From the NCBI GenBank assembly GCA_932294295.1, contig OW028578.1, positions 35,315,685 through 35,379,684 of the forward strand: a DNA stretch of 64,000 nucleotides, given 5' to 3'. The DNA is from Alitta virens. Taxonomy: Eukaryota; Annelida; Polychaeta; Phyllodocida; Nereididae. The stretch's first letter is position 1; every line of letters begins with the position of its first letter. Positions 56,569 to 64,000 of the stretch are shown here, one piece after another. Below the pieces are notes generated by a model, which worked only from the letters and a program-made list of their open reading frames with translations, did no database searches and had not been told where the DNA came from. A program made the translations under genes and the position numbers.

Positions 56569-56754
56569 CCCACGCCACTAAGAATTTATACCCTGGCGAC
56601 ACCTAGTGTATATGGCTTAGCGTTATACAGTGGCGACATATTGTGTAAGAATATGTATACCCTAGCTACACCTAGTGTGTATGGCTTTGTACAGTGGCGA
56701 CGCATTGTGTATGGCGTTCTACCATGGAGCCACCATTCTACCTAGAGTTAAGGC

Positions 56755-57080
56755 AGATGCCTCATAGGACATTCAAGACTTACGCATTTACACCTTTTAG
56801 TCAATGAACCGGCACCGGTATGCCAGAGTTGTCGGTGCCCCCTAACAATCAAACATATTTTATTAGATTGCAGCCACTTACAACGCTTTAGAAGACCTTT
56901 GTTTCAAGCTAATACCTTACAACATCTCTTTACCAGATATCCAACCCAGACAATTATAGATTTTTTATATGCTTCTGGTTTCTACTACCAAATATAGTTA
57001 ATCAATCTTAACCTAGAGAGCCTCTACATAGCCCACTCAGGTGCTGATGAGGCGTTAAACAATAACTCACACACACACTC
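56755..57080 (+). pseudogene. I-type LINE 3' end
   Basis: A 5'-truncated copy beginning within the frame before the knuckle (CLIGHSRLTHLHLL; CQSCRCPLTIKHILLDC) and running to FYYQI stop, the shared 3' untranslated part and (CA)n. It is very close to 53058-54245 over their overlap. Confidence 0.88.
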
Positions 57081-57138
57081 ATATCGGCTTCAACGGGCAA
57101 CTGCCACAGCCATATAAATGTTCAACATGCAAGAAACC

Positions 57139-57186
57139 GTTCAGTAGTGTTATTGTTTAACACCTTATTAGCACCTGAGTGGGCTA
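57139..57186 (-). mobile_element. I-type LINE 3' tail, inverted micro-copy
   Basis: gttattgtttaacaccttat, tagcacctgagtgggctata: on the - strand this is the last about 48 bases of the LINE without a CA tail. Diverged, so older than the neighbouring copies. Confidence 0.7.
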
Positions 57187-57215
57187 TATCGAGACCTGTT
57201 GTTGACATAGCAAAT

Positions 57216-57401
57216 GGGCGGGGGCCTAGCTCAGAGGTAGCGCTCTGGGCTTCCAACCGCTGGGTCCCGGGTTCGATTCCCGGTCGAGCCTAAGTTGGAT
57301 GGCTGTTTCATCCTTCGTCCCATTGCCATGGTCTCTGCCTGTCCTAATTAGCCCATCAGGTGCAGAAATACAGGACGTAAAGCTCTGATCCACCCACCCA
57401 C
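57216..57401 (+). mobile_element. tRNA-SINE family 1, full length
   Basis: Complete copy with head gggcgggggcctagctcaga, B box intact and tail ending CCACCCACCCAC. Flanked by ttgacatagcaaat (14 bp) at 57202-57215 and 57402-57415. It uses the variant tail tagcccatcaggtgcagaaa, which is closest to the LINE tail. Confidence 0.92.
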
Positions 57402-57710
57402 TTGACATAGCAAATAAATGTTACAGACAACACAGCCAGGCAGAGCCAAATTCCATTGCATTGGATACAACCACCATGAACCACGAGGGTTTTGTTTACT
57501 CAAGGTCTTGATTTGTTACAAAACTAATTGTACAGATCATTGACAGTGTTCTTACACATTTGGAAAAAGGTATTAAGAAGAAACAGAGTTAGGCATGCCC
57601 CTTTTAAGGTATGCCCCTTTTAAGGATGATGGTTAACTCACGAGGTCTGAACTCTCATCACCTTGCCAGAGAGAGGAACATCCAATGTCAAAGCAAAGCT
57701 ATTGTTAAGA

Positions 57711-57767
57711 ATTGATATATAATATGTAAATGTGCAAAACTAGCACATTTACATATTATATATCAAT
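57711..57767. repeat. perfect 25-bp inverted repeat with 7-nt loop
   Basis: Arms 57711-57735 and 57743-57767 (attgatatataatatgtaaa plus tgtgc, and its exact reverse complement) around the loop aaaacta. No flanking duplication, promoter or gene was assigned to it. Confidence 0.95.
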
Positions 57768-59214
57768 GTGAATTGCACAAATTAATTATAAAAAAAGTTA
57801 ATTACAAAGAAAAAAAGTGAATTAAAAAGGAAAAAGTGAATTAAAATGAAAAAGCCAATAACTGAGCATATTTTTCCATATTCACACCAGGTGCTATATG
57901 ATCCATAGTTTATTTATTGCATGATAAGGACTTGAAGGTTTTTTTTTTTAAATTATTTTTTCAACTTACTTAAATAACTGCATTTTTATGTTAATTACTA
58001 TTTTTATGTTAATTACTAATCAATGATTCATTCAACAACAGACGGGCCAATGCTAGCAGCTAGGGTATACTTTGAATTGAGCCCTCGAAGGTCCTGGGCC
58101 TCCACGCGGTGAGGGTGGAAACACTTGGGGTGAAGTCCTCTATCCCCAGTGGCTAAAACAATGCGACGGGATCAGTTTCTTAGATTGAAAACTCGACCAG
58201 CATGGTTAAATTTGAATGTTTTATTATCACTAAAATAATATATCTTAATATTGTCACGAAACGCAATGTAGCAGTGCACAACAGTTCTTACATTTTAATG
58301 AACCTTATGAAATAACAATTGAGTAAACATACCTTTTATCTCTCCTGACATTTGAGAGATTTTCTAACATCACATCTTATGCCAGTTTGCACAACTCTCC
58401 TGCTTACAACTGTCCTGCCCACCCTGTACAGGCGTGCTTTTTCTATTTACACACTCTTAAGGCAGGATGACACTCTGGCCTGCATCACGGCACATGCTTA
58501 GCTGTAATTTCTATTTATAACCATTACATCCGGAAGCAGTGATTACAACCATCACTAACCATATTATCATAACACAAATGCTAAAAGATAGACATTATGA
58601 CATCACCGTTGGAACATGTGACGTTTGATGCAAACGGCATAAGCATTTGTGCGTTGCGAAATAGTTCAAATAATAATACAAGTGTAATAAACACAAATAC
58701 AAAAGTAATTAGTGATTAACAATTAATATTAAAGTAATCAGAGCCTGGCAAGAAGGACCACAGGGCCACCAAGCCTCCCCACACATCCCAATGACACACA
58801 CATATCTACATAGAAACAATGAAACAACTGTCAATAAAAGTCAAATGGTCAATTGAAGTCATAACGAATTATAGTCCTTAAATTCGTATTATTATTATAT
58901 AAAGTTTGAGCGAACTAAAACTACAGTTCCATGAATAACCACTATTATAACGAGTCAAATATCGCACGATTTACAACCCCAGAGTTTTGCAAATGAGGAA
59001 TGCAAACGAGGATTGCAAAAGAGGTGTGGTTGAAAGTCACTCGGCAAAGTGATATAGTCTAGAAGAAGAAGAAGAATATGAAGATAATGACGAATCTTGT
59101 TCCATCTGGAAGATGAAGAAGATGAAGTAGAAGAAATGATCCAAGAACATTCCACGAACGAAGGCAACATAAGACGAGATGGGGTGGAAGGGATCAAGAA
59201 CTCCGGAACAGTGT
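57768..59214. other. non-coding, AT-rich; a retroelement scrap at 58083-58165
   Basis: A short A-rich unit (aaaaagtgaattaaaa) repeats near 57800-57850. The scrap at 58083-58165 matches the 183-bp duplicated sequence at 52258. An AGAAGATGAAG-like purine-rich stretch lies at 59060-59140. No exons recognised. Confidence 0.5.
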
Positions 59215-59226
59215 CACTAATACACA

Positions 59227-59416
59227 GGGCGGGGGCCTAGCTCAGAGGTAGCACTCTGGGCTTCCAACCGCTGGGTCCCGGGTTCGATTCCCGGTCGAGC
59301 CTAAGTTGGATGGCTGTTTCATCCTTCGTCTCATTGCCATGGTCTCTGCCTGTCCTAATTAGCCCAACTGGTGCAGAAATACAGGACGTAAAGCCCTAAT
59401 CACACACACACACACA
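59227..59416 (+). mobile_element. tRNA-SINE family 1, full length with CA tail
   Basis: Complete copy with intact A and B boxes and an 11-unit (CA)n end. Flanked by cactaatacaca at 59215-59226 and 59417-59428; the right edge is uncertain by a few bases because of the CA tail. Confidence 0.9.
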
Positions 59417-59428
59417 CACTAATACACA

Positions 59429-60661
59429 ACCGAGATTTGTAGATGACGTAGTAGTTAGCACTCGAAGTACGACCATAATGACAGTTGTATGGTACGTCTT
59501 GTAGACAGTAGAATCGCACCTGTAGTCTTATAGATCAATGTGTGCCAAAAAGGTGCATGAGTAAGCGAGGTAGCAAGCCTGCAGCGAAGATGGACCAAGC
59601 GTCTGAAACTCGGGCAATAAAACAAAACAAGAATTAGTTACTATAATAAAATAATGTAATACATCACATCATAGTATAATAATCACAATAAAAATAGGTA
59701 ATAAAATCATCAATATCAGCTCTGCGAATTATACAGAGTAATAAAGTATTCGTTCTATTTCTGAACTAAATTGATTATACAAATAAGTATTAAAGTATTA
59801 TAAGTGCAAGTCATTAAGTCATTACTCATTAAGTAAATGAGCATTAACTGATCCAATTAAGGATAATGTAAGTAAGTAATTAAGGAACTGTATCCTTGTA
59901 GTGCATTCAAAATAATCAATGATTACGCTTCAGCAAATTTAACCAAACGAGCATTCATGCCACTTCGTGCTCAAGCAAGGTCAAGTCAACCATACTTAAT
60001 ACAACAACTAACTACAAAACTAACTAAGTATCCAAGTAAGTCAATTGTAAATAACCGGTTGGACCCATCGTTAACTTGAGTTAACGAGGAGCGTCAACTC
60101 CATAAAATAAGTAGAGGCGCAAGCAAGCTCTCCTCAGCGGACATCCCCGCACAATGGTCGCTTTTGACAAAGAAAGCTCGCTTGAAAGTAAGTAACATGG
60201 TATTTAAGTTTTATAATTATATTCTAGGTAACGATTAACATTCAGGTAATAGCAACAATAATGACTTAACAGTCACATAAAATGAATTTGGAAGATGAAA
60301 TAGTTTTTTTTAAATTTTGACAATTAACCATAAAGATGGTTGACATTAGTACATGTTAGTGAGTTAGAGTAATGAATTAACTCTAAGTAGTGCAAGGCAT
60401 AATTAACTCAGTTGTCTCCGGACAGAAATCCATTAACAACTGTTTTTGGTTCAGGTGATCGATATCGATAATGATTTTGCAGTATAGTTGATGGAAAATG
60501 GAATCAATTTGGAATAATTGAATGTACACTTCGTTTATAAACAAAATTAAATTCTAGGAGAAACAATTATAGGAACTTGGTTCCATGAGGCGACGGCCTG
60601 TAAGTTTTGACCCTGCTGGGCTGCTATTTCTGCAACAAATTTGTGGAAAGAAGAAGTGTAT
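59429..60661. other. AT-rich, no gene assigned
   Basis: Mostly low-complexity AT-rich sequence. If the frames to the right belong to a retroelement on the - strand, its 3' LTR could lie here, but I cannot define TG...CA ends because the partner LTR would be outside the window. At 60153-60187 an ATG followed by a GTAAGT donor could be a tiny first exon on the + strand; the support is too weak to annotate it. Confidence 0.45.
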
Positions 60662-61279
60662 TCAAGATGGGTCGGAAAAGAGAAACGGATTCAAAGTAGT
60701 GAAGAAACCTTCAGCGTATTGTTCCCGCATTGCGAGCATGTAATTGGTCTTTTCTATGCATGAAACATAAAGATCTTCAGTTTCGCTATGGAATGTCTCC
60801 TCGGACACATCCTCAGGAACGCAATCAAGCATTCGCAAGTACGCTTCAAAATAAGCGGTTACATTGGCTTTCAAACTTGGAGAACAAACAACTTGATCGT
60901 ACAAAAACATGAAATGCGGACTCGTGTGATAATAATTAAGATCTGCTATTGCGCAAGGAATAAGTAAGATAAATGAAGTAGGATCCGAGATCCATATTTT
61001 GGAGTCTTGTCTAAATAATTGCGACAATCTTTGTCTGACGGCCAAACCGAAGCAATAACACAGCAGTTCATGAATTCGAAGTTCTGGTTCTACTATTAAA
61101 GTATCAACTGATCTCTGTTCAGTTAGACACGGGAATCCATCAAAACAAAAAAGCTGTATAGCTTTTTGAGCTTCTAACATGCGAGGAAACCAACGGGTAT
61201 AAGCAAACCCTTGTAAGGTATATCTGTAGAAAGTAATCTTTAATCGGTGAGGTAACGACCTGAAATAAAACTTTAACAA
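60662..61279 (-). CDS. unrecognised 205-residue frame, last exon or retroelement ORF
   Basis: An open frame on the - strand preceded by a TTTATTTCAG acceptor-like sequence just inside its start (exon from about 61258). It is helical and rich in Leu/Phe/Cys (HELLCYCFGLAVRQRLSQLF; AIADLNYYHTSPHFMFLYDQ) and ends in an acidic tail (PEDVSEETFHSETEDLYVSC). Residues about 30-145 are duplicated almost perfectly at 63604-64000, where they run on into the Env-like frame instead. I do not recognise the family. The downstream breakpoint lies exactly after AYFEAYLR. Confidence 0.45.
   Translation of the reverse strand: MLKFYFRSLPHRLKITFYRYTLQGFAYTRWFPRMLEAQKAIQLFCFDGFPCLTEQRSVDTLIVEPELRIHELLCYCFGLAVRQRLSQLFRQDSKIWISDPTSFILLIPCAIADLNYYHTSPHFMFLYDQVVCSPSLKANVTAYFEAYLRMLDCVPEDVSEETFHSETEDLYVSCIEKTNYMLAMREQYAEGFFTTLNPFLFSDPS
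60832..61228 (-). repeat. 397-bp direct repeat, left copy
   Basis: Identical by eye to 63604-64000 except one base (tttttgagc against ttttcgagc), offset 2772. The right copy reaches the window edge, so the true repeat may be longer. Confidence 0.95.
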
Positions 61280-61325
61280 TCAGAATCTATAATTAAACTT
61301 CTACTCTACTAAATGGAGCAGATGA

Positions 61326-64000
61326 TTATTGTTGTCTTTCCTCTAACATAACTGTTTGTCTTTTCTTTTCCAACTCTTCCAACAAAGGTTCATAAGGACC
61401 TGGATTGTTATCCAAATTTAAAGCTTTCGCACGTCCAACCAACTCGTAAAAATGCATCTGATCACATGTGAATAATCTAACTGCAAAATGTCTCCCTTCT
61501 GTAATAGCCTTGACTTTTAGAACTTTCACTAGTGGCACTCTAACCAATGATGGTAACGGAATATATAATTCCGAAATGCATTCATTTCTTCCCAAGTGAC
61601 AGCCATAACTGAGAAAAGTTTGTAATGCATAAAGGTAAAGCCACAAGGCTTCAAAATACCCCGAAAATGCAATCTTGAAACGTGAGATTTCAAAGAAAAT
61701 AGATAAAGCAAAACGCGATCCTTTCCGTTAAATAATTCGACGTAAAGATGAATTTTGCTAGGGGTAACTAGAGAAGGATGTCTGAACTCAAATAAAGCAC
61801 CCCTAGATAAGTAAGTAATGAACCGCTTTGCCAAGTAACAAGCAATTAGAAATGCAAATGTGAAAAGAATATGAGATATAGTAAGATATCGGTAAGTCTG
61901 AGCTGTCAGGTTAACCGAAGGAATGCTAGTCATTGTCGTGGAAATTTGCCTGGCTTTAGAACTACCAAGAGCTCTTGAAAAGACTAAAGATGTCAATAAA
62001 GTCTGAGTACCTGATGTTTTGCAACATAAATACAAGAGCAAAACGAAAGCTAGTGTGCCAATAATCGACATGATGAAAGTAACACCAAAATGAGCAGATT
62101 TTGGTGTCCACCAATTTCTAATCTGCAATTGTTCATACAATTTCGCATCTTTCTTCTTAAATTTCTCATTTTTCTTTTGCAATTCTTGCGCTAGCTGTCT
62201 CAAACTAATAGAGTTTGGCAAAGTATCAAGAAATTCTGAATCATGTTCTGCAAATGCCAATGATAATTACGGTAACGATGTATTGGAACCCTTTGTCAAA
62301 ATATCTGTAATATTTACGCTTGAAAATTCCTGTAATTCTTGAAATGTCTGCTGAGCAATGGAATTCACCACATAAGTCAACAAAAATGGAGTAGATGTAT
62401 TTTTCAAACAATAATCAGTCTGTCTGCCTAATTGAAAAATCGGACCCTTAATATGGCACTCACATATTGCACTATATGAAATCAAACCATATCTAAAACC
62501 ATCAATCACTTCATCTGCCTTTCCTTCACATCTCTTTATCCAAGGTGTTTCAACGTTTGCTAATAGAATAGCATTTCTACCGTGCAAAATAGATGGCAAC
62601 AAAACTTGTCTAACTTTCTTGTAACTGATACTGCAATGTTGTTGAATGTCATTCTGACTGCGAAACCAAAATAGGTCACTAAGGCAACTTGGAGTTGTTC
62701 TATTGAATTCCAACACAGGAGAACTACAGTAATGTAGGCCACTGTGGAGTAAACACTGTTTTAAATCTCTCTCTGTCAATTGGAGGTAATTCTGGGAATT
62801 CTGTGCAAAGTATGGAGGCAATTCATCTATCTCAGTGTAATCCGGATTTGAACTCAAGGTAATTTTTGTAGTTGTCCAGGGAACTGGAACGCTATTGACA
62901 CCATAAAGTGAATAGACTAAGCTATCAACAGAAATGATAGGTACTTCTATCTGAAGCAACAACCCACTTTTCACTGGGCTGGTATATACGTCAGCATGGT
63001 TCAAATAATACGCAATTGATGTCGTAGCTAATTTCATTCCAGTATGAGATTTTTGTAATTGCTTTTCTGTCTGAGAAATGAAAGTATTCAATTTTGAAGG
63101 AGGTAACAAACTAGACGAAATTTTTCCAGCTGTCAATTGTTGTAATGACTGCAAAAGAATTTCAGATTCTTGAATAAGATCTTTATACTGACTAGCATGC
63201 GTCTGCCAAAGATGTAAATAATTTGAAGTTAACAGACTAAGTAATTTTGTACCAACAATTCTATGCTGTACTAAATTCAACTTTCTTGCATATTCATTCA
63301 CTGCAGTTTGCAAATTGACAGTTGTTGACCGAATATGATTATACGTCTTTCGTATTGCAATGGAAGCATTCTCGAATTGATCTGCAATTATTTCAATAGC
63401 CACTGCCAAATCTTCTCTAACCTGAACAATTTCACCTACAGACAAATCTTGTCTCTCGACTATGAGAGCAACAACATCTTCTAAAACTTCAAATCTATCC
63501 TTTGTCAGCTTATTCAAATGCGCTATGCCACCTTGAGGAAGGATACAAAGTCCATAAACTTCTCTTATACGAGCATTCCAATGTGACCTATCCGACTTAA
63601 ATTTTCGCAAGTACGCTTCAAAATAAGCGGTTACATTGGCTTTCAAACTTGGAGAACAAACAACTTGATCGTACAAAAACATGAAATGCGGACTCGTGTG
63701 ATAATAATTAAGATCTGCTATTGCGCAAGGAATAAGTAAGATAAATGAAGTAGGATCCGAGATCCATATTTTGGAGTCTTGTCTAAATAATTGCGACAAT
63801 CTTTGTCTGACGGCCAAACCGAAGCAATAACACAGCAGTTCATGAATTCGAAGTTCTGGTTCTACTATTAAAGTATCAACTGATCTCTGTTCAGTTAGAC
63901 ACGGGAATCCATCAAAACAAAAAAGCTGTATAGCTTTTCGAGCTTCTAACATGCGAGGAAACCAACGGGTATAAGCAAACCCTTGTAAGGTATATCTGTA
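61326..64000 (-). pseudogene. Env-like retroelement membrane protein, interrupted
   Basis: The long frame 63952-62267 (561 residues within the window) ends at a single TAA (62267-62269), and the same frame reopens to 61529. A second frame (61646-61326) appears to carry the C-terminus after a frame change between 61650 and 61530. After the duplicated N-terminal segment come long helical regions (about 63590-63060) without cysteine, then a cysteine-rich region with N-glycosylation sites (about 62790-62350), a polar coiled-coil-like stretch, and two membrane spans (FIMSIIGTLAFVLLLYLCC near 62090; ISHILFTFAFLIACYLA near 61850). A long cytoplasmic-side part follows. The order of helical fusion-subunit-like part, cysteine-rich head and C-terminal membrane anchor resembles the errantivirus/baculovirus-F-type Env of gypsy-related elements. 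This is a tentative family call by layout. No gag or pol of this element is visible; they would lie beyond the right edge. Confidence 0.5.
63604..64000 (-). repeat. 397-bp direct repeat, right copy
   Basis: See the left copy at 60832-61228. On the - strand this copy runs into the Env-like frame, and the left copy runs into an unrelated acidic tail. The change of partner is abrupt at 63604/60832. Confidence 0.95.

Noticed and set aside
60153..60187. Tiny first exon (ATG ... GTAAGT) on the + strand
   Set aside because: Only 11 codons with a good donor and no partner exon; such matches are expected by chance in this much sequence.

Overview
The window is repeat-rich, largely AT-rich DNA from an animal. 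Coding sequence is split by GT-AG introns, there is much simple sequence, and almost every transposon class of an invertebrate genome is present. The two clear host genes (a secreted PAN/LamG-type protein and a CD20/MS4A-like four-pass protein) plus the I-type LINE, tRNA-SINEs and PIF/Harbinger-like elements suggest a marine invertebrate, possibly a lancelet or another non-vertebrate deuterostome. The species cannot be fixed from sequence alone.

Layout. 0.2-5 kb: an old tRNA-derived SINE, small inverted-repeat elements, and a three-exon + strand gene (2143-4931) for a secreted protein with an apple/PAN-like cysteine region and a concanavalin-A/LamG-like domain. 6.4-14.8 kb: a seven-exon - strand gene for a 284-residue MS4A/CD20-like protein, with four palindromic MITEs in or beside its introns. 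14.9-24 kb: microsatellites, a TSD-flanked LINE fragment (17.8-18.6 kb), SINEs and a hairpin-bearing SINE. 24.5-36 kb: a GC-rich, decayed Ty3/gypsy element on the - strand, about 11.45 kb, with LTRs, PBS, PPT, gag, pol, a 1.42-kb tandem duplication inside pol, and an unusual third ORF (C2H2 finger plus coiled coil). 36.3-36.9 kb: half of a mariner-type (DD37D) transposase. 37-42.5 kb: no recognisable genes. 42.6-43.3 kb: a 118-bp satellite. 43.6-45.5 kb: a tyrosine-recombinase fragment and a broken MADF-like ORF with SPAK repeats. 45.7-52.2 kb: diverged direct repeats carrying a 2.2-kb Harbinger-like element built of palindromic 21-mers, a 24-bp LINE insertion and a SINE dimer; the repeats supply empty sites for all three. 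52.2-57.4 kb: gypsy RNase H remnant, LINE copies, SINEs and a two-exon gene fragment with a coding minisatellite. 57.4-60.6 kb: AT-rich, one SINE. 60.6-64 kb: - strand reading frames with an Env-like membrane protein (retroelement type, with breaks) and a 397-bp direct repeat that joins two different continuations.

Most of what the DNA shows is transposition history. Target-site duplications are readable for many insertions. The SINE and LINE share a 3' tail, so the LINE probably mobilises the SINE. In-window empty sites allow insertion mechanisms to be read directly. All family calls are by eye from motifs; no search was run.
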